Assembly: GCF_030867095.1 (NCBI RefSeq)
Contig: NC_081827.1
Location: forward strand, 216,321,810-216,385,809
Reading direction: 5' to 3'
DNA: 64,000 bases
Source of the DNA: Alligator mississippiensis
Taxonomy: Eukaryota; Chordata; Crocodylia; Alligatoridae
Every line of letters starts with the position of its first letter. Positions within the stretch are counted from its first letter, which is position 1. Shown here in pieces: positions 14,467-25,513 of this stretch. The translations under genes and the position numbers were made by a program. The notes beneath the pieces were generated by a model that worked only from the letters and a program-made list of their open reading frames with translations, had not been told where the DNA came from and did not search any database.

Positions 14467-14748
14467 GTGGTTGTGAATGCCCTTGTAGGAGCAATACCAT
14501 CTATTATGAACGTACTTCTGGTTTGTCTTATATTCTGGCTAATCTTCAGTATCATGGGAGTTAATTTGTTTGCTGGCAAGTTCTTCTCCTGTGTTAACCT
14601 CACAAATGGGGAACGTTTTCTGGCAGATAAAGTTAAAAATAAGAATGCTTGTGAATATCTTATGGAAAACGATGATAATGTTCGGTGGAAAAATGTGAAA
14701 GTAAATTTTGACAATGTCGGAGCCGGCTATCTTTCTCTGCTTCAAGTA
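14467..14748 (+). CDS. SCN9A: Voltage-gated sodium channel alpha subunit, exon for domain III S4-S5, S5 and pore turret
   Basis: This 282-bp phase-0 exon encodes 94 residues. It starts [20 protein letters not shown] (S4-S5 linker and S5), continues through the S5 membrane segment ([18 protein letters not shown]) and a long extracellular turret with an N-L-T sequon, and ends [12 protein letters not shown] in the pore helix. Splice sites are TACTAG before and GTAAGT after. The turret ([18 protein letters not shown], then [15 protein letters not shown]) diverges from every mammalian paralog I can recall, whereas the membrane segments are nearly invariant, as is normal for this family. Confidence 0.95.
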
Positions 14749-17149
14749 GTAAGTGGCCATTTTTTATATATATTTTATAGCTTAATTTCCCACTTTGTAT
14801 ATTGAAATGAAGATTGATTCTCCATTTATCATTATCATCTTATCACATGGCAGTACATACTATGTTAATGAAAGTCACAAAAATCTAAGGGTCCTTGGAA
14901 AGGAGGTTGCTTATTAGGATGCTTAAAATCAGGGTTCCTTGAAGATAAGCAAAATATCCAAAAGAGAGGTTATGTACTTATATTTGAGATTAATTACTTC
15001 CTATTTCTTTAATTATTCTTTGCTTTTGTTCTGCGCAAGCAGAATAATGTTGATAGTGGTACAAATCCAGCATGTTCTTTTATAGACTGTGGAGAGGAGT
15101 GCTTAACTACAGCCAGAATGCAAATAAAAAAGGACTGGTAAGCCTTCTCCCTACCTCCTCTCCCCAAATAAAAAACAGAAAAAGTTTAAGGCTCATCCTA
15201 AGTTAATGAAAAAATTCTAGAAATGTTCTAGTATCACATAGCCCTAAAAAGAAAACCGGCAAAAGATTTTTATTTATGCCATCTGCCAAATTGTAGACAG
15301 ACATCAGTGTTTCTTACCACGGTAGTCAAGTACATTTCCAAAGCCCATCTGCTTGTCAAAGCAAAAAGTTATGTGGAAGGTTACATTTTGACAATTAATT
15401 CAGAGAGGGACCAGGCAAAACTGATTTTAAACCATAGTTCCCACTTTTTTCTCTGTCCATATGGTGTGTTCTCTGTTTTGTTCTAGTGTAATCACTTTTG
15501 AACCATTACCAGTTATTCCATTGTTTTCTTTTGTTATGTTATTCTAAGCCAAAAGCTTCAATGGAACCTCTTAGTGCTGGAATTCAGAGCACAGGAACTT
15601 TTCTTGTAGTACCATCTGCAGAGTAAAACCAATTCGAACAGGAGCACGTATTCCAAATTGGCTTCACTTGGATCAATGCTCCTGGGAAAATATTTGTCCT
15701 CATAAGCCCATGGTAATTATTCTCCCTCACTCTGGAGCTAGTCCTGCTTCCATGGTAGCATGCTCCCATTTTGTTTGCTCTTGGTCTGCAGTGAGGGCCA
15801 GTGTCTAATGTTAATGAGCTCTAGCAGTTTCATAACGATTTCATTGGTGTCTCTATCTCTTATATGCATCACATTGGTAGGTTTACTTGCATATTTATAT
15901 ATGAATTACACATACAGTCTGCCAATAGTTATGTTGCTTTTAGTAAAGTTAAATTTGTAAAATATTGTATTATTTGGAATTACCTGACATTGATACTTGC
16001 ACAGTAGAGATTACAGTAGTAGGAACACATGGTTTTACTGGTTTTTATCCTAATTGATAAGCAGTTATTAAAAGAAGAGACATGCAAATGCCAATAGAAA
16101 ATCTCTTTCAAATAACCTTTTGATTTAACAAAACTCATGTCAGCTGTGTCAATTTGTGCTTGAATATTTGAGCAATATTTTTCTCATTAATGTTAACAGA
16201 AAGTGATTTCAGCTACACAGAAAGAAGTTAGATTTAATAAGGAAATACAGGGAAGAGGAGAGTAGTTTATCAGGTACTTCCCTACTATAGTCCACAGTTT
16301 CTCCAAAATTTTAGTGGCAGCGTTATAAATCTACACACCTCGCTTGTGCATGCCAAAGTTGCTGCAAATACCAATGCATTGTGTACCAGTACATTTATGA
16401 CTAGTGCTTTATCCATGGTTATTGGGTCTCTCTTGCCATTTAATCTTCAAAGGGCATTTTGGCTTCTAACATTCACTGCTTCTCTACTCCACCATAGATT
16501 TTTACAGTGAAAACTGACAGTTCATCTACCGTTTGGAAACCTTCAATACCTAGGGAATATTCCAGCACTTCTTCCTGGGTCTTTACTCAGTAAAAAAAAT
16601 TGGTTTCTCAGATAGTTGATATCCTTCTAATTCCTTTCAATAGCAGCTGTCTGAGTCGAAAATACAAAAAAAAATTAGTGGGGAGGAGGAAATATTTGAA
16701 TTACTTACAGGTGCTTCTAGGTAAATTTAGAAGAAAACATGGGTATCCTTGTAGGTAGCTTGATGAAAACAATTGTTCAGTACTCATTGGAATCTGAAGA
16801 AGTAAAAGAAAGATTAAAATGATGTGCTTAAGGTTACATCTCATATTTGGAATATTCAGTTTCCGGTGCTCAGTGCTGATCTCCCCTCCCTCCTGTCAGG
16901 GGCACTGGGATGGGGCTGCACTCAGGCCAGGCGGCAGCTACTCTCCAGGCTGCTGGGCTGTACATTTGACTGGTTTGGCCGAGCTGCTTGCCAGAGCTTT
17001 AAACTAAGCTTGCCCGGGGATGGGTAGACAACCATCAGAACAAGTCCAGGAAGAGTCAAACACACAATCTGCAGGTCAGGAAATACAACCAAACTTAGTC
17101 CTATCCCATCCCATGGATGGGATGCTCCCAAGTGCACAGAGAAGCCTAG

Positions 17150-17492
17150 GGAAATTTCACAACACTTCCCAGAGACAAGCCTACGAGCTCCATTTCATCA
17201 ACCTGCTGGATACTAGAGATCATGGACTAAACATAGACATTGGATTTTTGATACATTATAATCTGCCTGGCAACTGACTCCCCAGCTCAGCCCCTGGCTT
17301 CTTCACTTTTCATTCCATCCAGGAAGAGCACACACCAACTGCTGAAACTTCCTTAGCCTGACAAAGGGTTTTTGAACCCGAAAGCTTGCTTAATAACTAT
17401 TCTCCAACTATTTAGGTTGGTCTAATAAAAAATATCAAATTCACCCAAGGAACCTTGTTTACCTAGGTCTTTAGACCAACTTGGCTACAACC
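17150..17492 (+). mobile_element. Penelope-like element, 3' fragment inserted in the old CR1
   Basis: From 17150 the sequence parallels the copy at 63239-63663. It has the C-terminal coding end (reading roughly TSQRQAYELHFINLLDTRDH, then NIDIGF...NLPGN, stop near 17277) and then a 3' non-coding tail ending AAGGAACCTTG...TTAGACCAACTTGGCTACAACC. It sits between ORF1 and ORF2 of the old CR1. The flanks CAGAGAAGCCTAGG (about 17134-17147) and CAGAGAAGCCGAGG (about 17502-17515) look like an imperfect target duplication. The tail holds a hammerhead-like motif at 17358-17383. Confidence 0.8.
17358..17383 (+). ncRNA. Degenerate hammerhead-ribozyme-like core in the Penelope tail
   Basis: CTGACAA (17358-17364), then A, GGGTT, loop TTTG, AACCC, then GAAA (17380-17383), followed by GCTTGC. 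A hammerhead core is CTGANGA, stem II, GAAA. Here stem II is a perfect 5-bp hairpin and GAAA is intact, but the second core G is A. Penelope-like elements are known to carry hammerhead motifs. This copy is probably inactive because of the core change, and the unpaired A next to stem II is a further weakness. Confidence 0.45.
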
Positions 17493-18929
17493 TAAACCCC
17501 TGCAGAGAAGCCGAGGGCTTCCAATGGCAGACTTACCTGCCTATACACTAATGCCAGGAGCATGGGGAACAAACAGGAGGAACTGGTCCTCCTGCTAAGC
17601 AGTAACAAATATGATCTCATAGGGACAACAGAGACCTGGTGGGACTCCACTTAGGCCTAAACTACAGGTATAGATGACTATACTTTATACAGGAGGGATC
17701 AAGCTGATAGGAAGGGTGGGGGTGTAACTCTCTGTGTCAAGGAGCAGTATACTTCCCTACTAGCTGACATTAGCACCCAAGAAGGATGACTTGAAACCTT
17801 ATGGGTTAAAATAAGAGGAGAACATGGTGAAGGGGATATAACCAAAGGAGTCTATTATAGACCTCCTAACAAGGAGGAAGAGCTTGACCATGAATTCTCT
17901 ACGGAACTAGCAGAGGTGGCATGCTCTTGGTGCATGGTTGTCATGGGTGATTTCAACCTCCCTGACACCTCGTGGGAGGAGCATTCAGCCAAATCTGATC
18001 AGTCATTTAGTTTCCTTGCCTGCTTTGATGAACTATATCGGACTCAAGAAGTCCACGGTCTGCTAGATCTGGTCCTGGCCAAAGGGGATGATCTCATTAG
18101 TGACCTGGGGACTGACGAGAAGCTTGGTTACAGTGAGCATGAATTGATCACCTTCCTTATCCATCACAGAAGTGGCAAATCAGTCAGCAATGCAGAAATC
18201 CTTGACTTCAGGAAAGCTGACTTTCACAAGCTCAGAAGGCTGGTTGTTGAGACCCTGAATGATCATGATCTGACAGGGAAGGGAACCCAGGATGAGTGGT
18301 CGCTATTTAAGGACATGGTCCTAAAAACTCAAGGGAAGTTCACCCCAGTCCACAAGAAAAGTAGTAAATTGGCTGGGAAACTCTCTTGGCTAAACAGGGA
18401 ACTCATGGACCTTCTTAGTTTTAAAAGAGAAGCCTATAAGTGTTGGAAGATGGGTAATACCTCTACGGAGGGTTATGCGGGACTGGCCCACACCTGTAGG
18501 GAATGGCCCAAAAAAGCCAAAGCCAAAACTCAGCTCAGGCTGGCTATGGGAATATAAAGTCAATAAAATAACAAGTACAATAGGACAATAAAAAGTCCTT
18601 TTTCAGATATGTAGGAAGTCAAAAGAAAACCAAAGGCAACATTGGACCCCTGATGAATCAAATGGGGCAGCTGACAACCAACACCCAGGAAAAAGCTAAT
18701 CTCCTCAATGATTACTTTGCATTGGTTTTTCACCAGCCCAAGGGGCTCACCTGCCTGACTAGACACAGGATTACATAGATTCATAGATGTTAGGGCCAGA
18801 AGAGACCTCAATAGATCATCGAGTCCGGCCCCCTGCATAGGCAGGAAAGAGTGCTGGGTCTAGATGACCCCAGCTAGATGGTTATCTAACCTCCTCTTGA
18901 AGACCCCCAGGGTAGGGGAGAGCACCAAC

Positions 18930-21839
18930 TCCCTTGGGAGCCCGTTCCAGACCTTGGCCACTTGAACTGTGAAGAAGTTCTTCCCAATGTCCAATCTAAA
19001 TCTGCTCTCTGCTAGTTTGTGGCCATTATTTCTTGTAACCCCCGGGGTCCCTTGGTGAATAAATACTCACCAATTCCCTTCTGTGCACCCGTGATGAACT
19101 TATAGGCAGCCACTAGGTCGCCTCTCAACCTTCTCTTGCGGAGGCTGAAGAGGTCCAGTTTCTCTAGTCTCTCCTCGTAGGGCTTGGTCTGCAGGCCCTT
19201 AACCATACGAGTGGCCCTTCTCTGGACCCTCTCCAGGTTATCCGCATCCCTCTTGAATTGCGGAGCCCAGAATTGCACGCAGTACTCCAACTGCAGTCTG
19301 ACCAGTGCCTGATAGAGGGGAAGTATCACCTCCTTGGACCTATTCGTAGCGCATCTGCTGATGCACGATAAAGTGCCATTGGCTTTTCTGATGGCTTCAT
19401 CACACTGCCGGCTCATGTTCATCGTGGAGTCCACTAGGACTCCAAGATCCCTTTCCGCTTCTGTGCCACCCAGCAGGTCATTCCCTAGGCTGTAGGTGTG
19501 CTGGACACTTTTCCTCCCTAGGTGCAGCACTTTGCATTTCTCCTTGTTGAACTGCATTCTGTTGTTTTCTGCCCACTTGTCTAACCTGTCCAGGTCTGCT
19601 TGCAGCTGTTCCCTGCCCTCCGGCGTGTCCACATCTCCCCATAGCTTTGTGTCATCTGCAAACTTGGACAGAGTACATTTCACTCCCTCGCCCAAGTCAC
19701 TGATGAAGACATTAAAGAGTATCGGTCCAAGGACCGAGCCGTGCGGGACCCCACTGCCCACACCCTTCCAGGTCAAAGCCGACCCATCCACCACGACTCT
19801 CTGGGTGCGACCCTCCAGCCAATTCACCACCCACCGGACTGTGTAGTCATCCAAGTCACAGCCTCTTAACTTGTTCACCAATATGGGGTGGGATACCGTA
19901 TCGAAGGCCTTCCTGAAGTCTAAGTATACGACATCCACCCCTCCTCCTGTGTCCAGGCGTTTCGTAATCTGGTCATAAAAAGAGACTAGATTGGTCAGGC
20001 ATGATCTGCCTGCCACGAACCCGTGCTGGTTTCCCCTCAGCATAATTTGTCCTGCCGGGCTCTCGCAAATGTGAGCCTTGATAATTTTTTCAAAGACTTT
20101 GCCAAGGATGGAGGTGAGACTGACTGGCCTATAGTTGCCCGGGTCTTTCTTCCTCCCCTTCTTGAAAATGGGGACCACATTGGCCCTTTTCCAGTCCTCC
20201 GGGACTTGGCCCGTGTGCCACGAGCATTCAAATATTCCCACCAGTGGCTCTGCAATGATGTTGGCCAGTGCCTTCAGCACCCTCGGATGGAGCTCATCCG
20301 GGCCTGCCAACTTAAAGGCATCTAGTTCTTCCAAGTGACTCTGCACCATCTCAGGGTCTACGCATGGAAGTCTGGCACCTTGCTGCTGCCTCTCTCCAAC
20401 CCCAGTGAGAGTCTTGTCGTGCCCCTCGCTTAGGAACACTGAGGCAAAGAACTCGTTGAGGAGTTCAGCCTTGTCCCCCCTGTCCATCACCAATTGTTTC
20501 TGCCCATTTAGCAGGGGTCCTATTCCTCCCTGGGCCTTCCTTTTACTCCCTATATATCTAAAAAACAATTTCTTGTTGTCCTTTACTTGGGATGCCATCC
20601 TCAGCTCCATGGTAGCTTTGGCCCGTCTAACTGCCTCCCTACAAGCACGAGCAGAGGAGGTATATTCGTCTTTGGTGATCTCTCCCTGTTTCCACTTTTT
20701 ATGTGCTCCCCTTTTGGCCCTTAGGCTGCCCTGGATTTCTGCGGTCAGCCAGGGAAGCCTCCTGGCCCCTTTCCCTCTTTTACCCCGCATGGGGATCGTC
20801 TCGCTTTGTGCCCGAAGGATCGTTTCCTTAAGGCACAGCCACCCTTCTTGGGCTCCCTTCATTTCAAAACTACTACTCTGCAGTGCGTCCTTGACTAATC
20901 GCCTGAGTTCACTTAAATCAGCTCTCCTAATGTCTAGTACTTTCACCCTACTAGTTACCTTACCCACTCAACGTCTTATGGTGAATTCTATTATTAGGTG
21001 ATCACTATCCCCCAGATGGCTACCGATCTGTAGGTCCCCTACCATGTCATCCCCCGTTGCCAATACCAGATCCAGTATGGCATTCCCCCTAGTGGGACCA
21101 TGTACCTCCTGTGTCAGGTGGAGGTCTTCTACACAGGTTAGAAACCTACGTGAGTGGTGGGACTTTGCCGTCTGCGTCTCCCAGCAGATGTCTGGGTAGT
21201 TTAGGTCCCCCATGGCTACCGCCTCTTTAGCTTTTATGGTCTCCGTGAGCTGCCGCAGGAGCCCTGCATCTATTTCTTCCCCTTGATGTGGGGGTCTGTA
21301 GCAGACCCCTACCACCAAATCCCTTTCTCCTAGCCCCCCATGTAGCCTAACCCACAATCCTTCTACTTCCTCAACCTTGGATTCCGTCTTGATGAGGGTT
21401 GACGTATATTGCTCATTGACATAGAGCACAACCCTCCCCCTTTTTTCCCCACCCTGTCCTTTCTGTACAATCTATAACCCTCAATATGTACCACCCAGTC
21501 GTGGGACGAATCCCACCAGGTTTCCGTTAGCCCTACTAAGTCATAGGTGTTTTGTGCAAGCAGGAGCGCTAGTTCATCCTGCTTGTTCCCCATGCTCCTA
21601 GCATTAGTATATAGGCACTTGAGCCCTGCGACAGGTGCCTTTGCTGCCCCCCCGCTCCAAGTCCCAAGGGGCCCCTTATTTCTTACCTTCTCATTTCTTA
21701 CCTGTGCCATAGTGTTGGCCGCCCCACGTCTTGCAGGTTCCCAATGTTCTCTTTCTTCAGGCTGGGCTGTCCTTGTGGGTGCCACATGGTTTGGTGGCCC
21801 ACAGCTTCCCCCGCCCTCATCTTCCCCTCCCCCTGGCAA
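18930..21839 (-). pseudogene. CR1 ORF2 (endonuclease-reverse transcriptase), three lesions
   Basis: Reading on the - strand: the endonuclease start (CLYTNARSMGNKQDEL, TETWWDSSHDW) lies in one frame (21839-21363). The frame then shifts in the homopolymer run near 21430-21450. The endonuclease continues (VCYRPP, GDLN in place of the usual GDFN, GDSDH) to a stop at 20970-20968. The same frame then stays open for 651 codons of reverse transcriptase (20967-19012) with GSVLGPILFN and FADDTKLWG. A last frameshift near 19030-19060 throws off the C-terminus (HKLAESRFRLDIGKNF on), which continues in another frame to about 18870. Confidence 0.88.
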
Positions 21840-21841
21840 GC

Positions 21842-22194
21842 CTAGTTTAAAGCCCGCCGGAGGAGATCCGCCAACCTAGAAGAAAACACACACTTACCTT
21901 TGGGGGACAGGTGAAGCCCATCCCAACTGAGCATATCTCTCGTCGTGATGTGCGGGTCGTTGTCCAAGAAGCCGAAGCCTGCCTCGAGACACCACTGCCG
22001 AAGCCGCCAGTTGGTCTCTCGGATGCAGTTCTCGTGCCGTCTTCCGCGTCCATTCACTGGTAGGATGGAAGAGAATACCACCTGTGCACCAAACTCCCTC
22101 AGCACGCTGCCCAGAGCAGCGTAGTCCGCCATCAGGTGATCGGGGGTTCTCCTGGCCGCATCATTAGTACCCACATGGACTAGGACCATACGAG
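21842..22194 (-). pseudogene. CR1 ORF1 C-terminal part (SGNH esterase-like domain), 5'-truncated
   Basis: The reading frame has GTND near its start and WDGLHLSPKG towards its end, the block III and block V motifs of SGNH hydrolases. CR1 ORF1 proteins are known to carry such an esterase domain. The N-terminal part, including the catalytic GDS serine block, is missing because the element is truncated at about 22194. The frame stops at 21842-21844 with ...LADLLRRALN, the same ending as the ORF1 end of the older copy at 17007. Confidence 0.75.
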
Positions 22195-23490
22195 GGTATG
22201 GGTGACCATACTCCTACATTTGGTGAAGACCTTGTGAGGGAGCACCTTGAGAGGCTGGACATCCATAAGTCAGTGGGCCCTGATGAAGAGTGTTAAAAGA
22301 GTTGGGGGTGGGGGGGAAGAGGTTGATGTCATATATTTGGATTTTAAAACAGCCTTTGACTTGGTCTCCCACAATGTCCTCATGGCAAAATTGGAGAACT
22401 GTGGCCTTGACATCCTCATGGTCCGATGGCTGGGGAACTGGCTTTGTGGTCGGACCCAGAGAGTGATGGCCAATGAAACCAAGTCAACATGGCACATGGT
22501 GACTAGCGGTGTCTCTCAGGGTTCAGTACTTGGACCAGTACTCTTTTATATATTTATTAACAATCTGGATTTGTGTTAGTAGCAGACTAGCTAAATTTGC
22601 AGATGACACCAAACTGTGGGGACGTGAGGATACACCGAAGGATAGGTTGAGGATCCAAGTTGGCTTGGACATTCCCACAAGGTGGTTGGATGAAAACCTG
22701 ATGACCTTCGATATAGAAAAATGCAAGGTGCTCCACCTCAGGAGAAAGAACCCTCACCACACCTATAGGCTCGGCAGTACTTCACTCATTAGCACTGTGT
22801 CTGCAAGAGACTTGGTGGTCATGATTGACCATAAGACAAATATGAGCCACCAATACGATGCCACAGCCAGCAAAGCAAATAAAACCCTGGCTTGCATCTA
22901 CCGATGCATCTCAGGCAAGACCCAAGATGTCATTCTCCCATTTTACTCAGCCTTGGTGAGGCCGCAGGTGGAGTACTGCATCCAATTCTGGGCTCCGTAC
23001 TTTAAAAAGGATGTGGAGAAGCTTGAGAGAGTCCAGAGAAGAGCCACGCACATGATCAGAGGCCAAGAGAGCAGGCCTTATGAGGAGAGGGTGAGACACA
23101 GGACTCTTCATCTTGGAAACACGTAGGCTCAGAGGGACTTGGTGGCCACATAGAATTACATCAGGGATATACATCAGGATCTGGGAAAACGTCTGTTCAC
23201 CAGGGCTCCCCTAGGGAAGACTAGGTCCAAAGGTCACAAATTGCTGGAAGACCATTTTAGACTGAACATAAGGAAAAACTTGTTTACTGTCCAAGTCTCC
23301 AGAATCTGAAACACTCCCTCCAGTGGGAGCAAGTGTAAGCACCTACTCTGGATACTTTCAAGTTGCGTTTGGATGCTTATCTTGCTGGGGTTACCTGACT
23401 CCAGCTGACTTTCTGCACTTTGGGCAAGGGGCTGGACCCGATGATCTCACAAAGTCCGTTCCTGCCCTAATGTCTATGAAATCTATGAAA

Positions 23491-23576
23491 TAGGATCAGT
23501 ATTGGCTGCCTATGGCTTGATCATAATCGGCCAACGGTATTGGCCCAAAAAATCTATATTGGTGCACCCCTAATAG
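23491..23576. repeat. End of a DNA-transposon-like repeat (GTGCACCCCTAAT)
   Basis: Immediately after the CR1 terminus the sequence reads ATCGGCCAACGGTATTGGCC and ends GGTGCACCCCTAATAG. This is a terminal pattern I associate with non-autonomous hAT-type repeats of amniotes. The other end is not recognised, so it is only a fragment. Confidence 0.35.
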
Positions 23577-24360
23577 TTTAGTTTAGAGAGAAGAGGGCCT
23601 AAAAAGGGCCATGAAAGATGTGCAGAGTACTTAATAATATGATGGGGCCAAATAAATGCTTTTGTTATTTCTTAATGGACAAGAAATAAGAAATCATTTG
23701 GTAAAATATAGTATTAGCCATTTGCATAACTAGCTTATGGAACTTGTTTTCATAAAATACTCTTGAGGCTTGGTAGGATTAAAAAGGGGATTAATTTATA
23801 CATGAACAGTTGGGACATAACACATAACAAGTATGAAACATCATTTCCAGAGCAATAACTAAGCACTAACCAATGGGGTTAGAAAGAAACTCCCCTGAGA
23901 TTATTCCAAAACTCATTATGTAGTTTCTTGCACCTTTCTTTGAAGCTTGAGGGTGCCAGAGACAGAAGAACATTAATTGTTATTCTGAAGGAATTATGGT
24001 AATTCCTATAAGGAGTCACTGAGCTTGCTTAATGTTTTGCTATTTCTTCTGGCATTACTGTGACTGCAGCCTCTATGGGGAGTTATTTGTCCCTACACAT
24101 GCTCTGTTTTTAAAAAGGCTTCCTGCCCATGCTGCTCCTGGAAGCTGTTCTGACTAGAAGGTAAATCACTGCACTTATACCTGTTTTATGAAATGGGGGA
24201 CCTAGGCTTTTAGGATTAATTCTGTATTTAAGGATCTACCAGCAGGGCACACAAATGTAATGCAAACTGAACAACAGTTGTCAGTGAAAAAAAATAACAA
24301 ATACAGTTGCCAGAGATAAGTAATTAGCCATATCAGAGGCAGTTAGGCAAGTCAGGCAAA

Positions 24361-24686
24361 AGACAAGGTTGAGATCTACCTTGGATTAATGGAAGCAAAG
24401 ATGCATAAACTTTCTTGAGGGACAGCTCACTTCATCAGATGCTATGAAAGAACATGCAGGCCATCAAATAGAAAGCTATATCCAACCACTTTTGCCTCTC
24501 TCAGCCCTACCCTCTCTCCCTCCTTTCTCCCCACTTCCCTGTATTGTGTATATAAATCATTAACTTCTATTTGATAACCTGCTCTCTGCTGTCCTTTCAT
24601 AACATCTGATGAAATCAGCTATGTGTGTTGAAAGTTTATGCATATCTTACTCAGTTATTCTATAAGGTGCAGCTCTACCTTGTCTG
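24361..24686. repeat. Long inverted repeat with a hammerhead-like motif in each arm
   Basis: The left arm (24361-24475) and right arm (24564-24686) are imperfect inverted copies about 115-120 nt long, separated by about 90 nt. The left arm on the - strand and the right arm on the + strand each read CTGATGA, 17 nt, GAAA, then GTTTATGCAT. On the + strand the motif is at 24606-24633; on the - strand it is at 24438-24411. CTGATGA...GAAA is the conserved hammerhead core, and similar tails end Penelope-like retroelements. Function is not shown; stem II is weak in both arms. Confidence 0.6.
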
Positions 24687-25513
24687 TTGTCTCCAGGAAG
24701 TAGCATAGAGACATCAGGACTGAAAGAACCTCTGTCATTTCTTTTCTCAGCTCCGTGTTCAATCCCCTGAGTGGTTTGCAGGTGTTGGACACTAGAAGGA
24801 AGATAAATGCATCATATTATAGCAGTCTCCTCTTTTTTTATATACTTATCCTATGGCACACTGCAGAACAACCGTTATATTTTTTCTCCTGTCCTTCAGA
24901 ATAACATGGAAAGATAATTTTTTCTTGAGGGAAGAATACAGCCTGTTCAGCTGAAACATAACTCTTCTCTAAATATGCTGGCATCCTCTTCATTAGTGGG
25001 GACCAACCTTTTTGTCAGGGATACTGCCTCCATGAGTGCCACTGCCCACCCCTGCCCAATCTGCTGCTCTCCTTTCTTGTTCTTACCTCTCTGCAGCCAT
25101 GTTCCCTGCCCCCTCCTTGATCTGTTGTGCCACACACAGAGACACTGCCTGTGTCACTTGTGCCACTGTGCTGCAGGTTGCCCTGCCCCCTTGCTCTGCA
25201 TCATCCTGGTCACAGCTCACAGTAGATTTTCTGTAATCTGTAAATTCCTTGCCTGACTGTTTTTGCCAGTTAGATTTTGAAACAAAACAGAAGTAAAACA
25301 TATTAAACTGTGGTGACAACACTCACTTGGGCCTGTGTTAGATGTCTGTACTTACATACCCCTAAACAGGTTTTTCTTCAGTCATTTCTTCTTTGACTAT
25401 TTAGCTTTTTTTTTACTGTGAATGCTGACGACTAGAAAAGGAAGATCTATTCTAAGACACTCCTTGAATATTAACACATTCCAAGCACTGCTAGCTTAAA
25501 TCGAGACAAGAAA

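Larger units (their letters stand above)
18770..22194 (-). mobile_element. CR1 LINE, - strand, 5'-truncated, nested in the old CR1
   Basis: Its 3' end is at the left: ATTACATAGATTCATAGATGTTAGGG at 18770, the reverse complement of the CR1 terminus. The 5' end is at the right near 22194, inside the ORF1 esterase. The old + strand CR1 stops at 18769 and resumes near 22195 at the corresponding position, which shows insertion into it. About 3.4 kb long, with ORF1 C-terminal part, inter-ORF spacer, ORF2 and a short 3' UTR. ORF2 is almost complete but has at least three lesions, so the copy is inactive though relatively young. Confidence 0.9.
16880..23490 (+). mobile_element. Old CR1 LINE, + strand, in three pieces (16880-17149, 17493-18769, about 22195-23490)
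   Basis: The pieces follow CR1 order. First comes the end of ORF1, with a frameshifted WDG-LH esterase block near 16908 and an ORF1 end ...ELLARALN at 17007. Next are the endonuclease start (17520 on), GDFN-type and SEHE-type endonuclease motifs at 17940-18170, the reverse transcriptase with [10 protein letters not shown] and FADDTKLWG near 22510-22620, and a 3' end GTCTATGAAATCTATGAAAT at 23490. Compared with the intact copy at 32708, about 340 bp of RT are deleted around 22285-22310. Several stops and frameshifts make it non-functional. It is interrupted by a Penelope-like fragment and by a complete - strand CR1. Confidence 0.85.
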
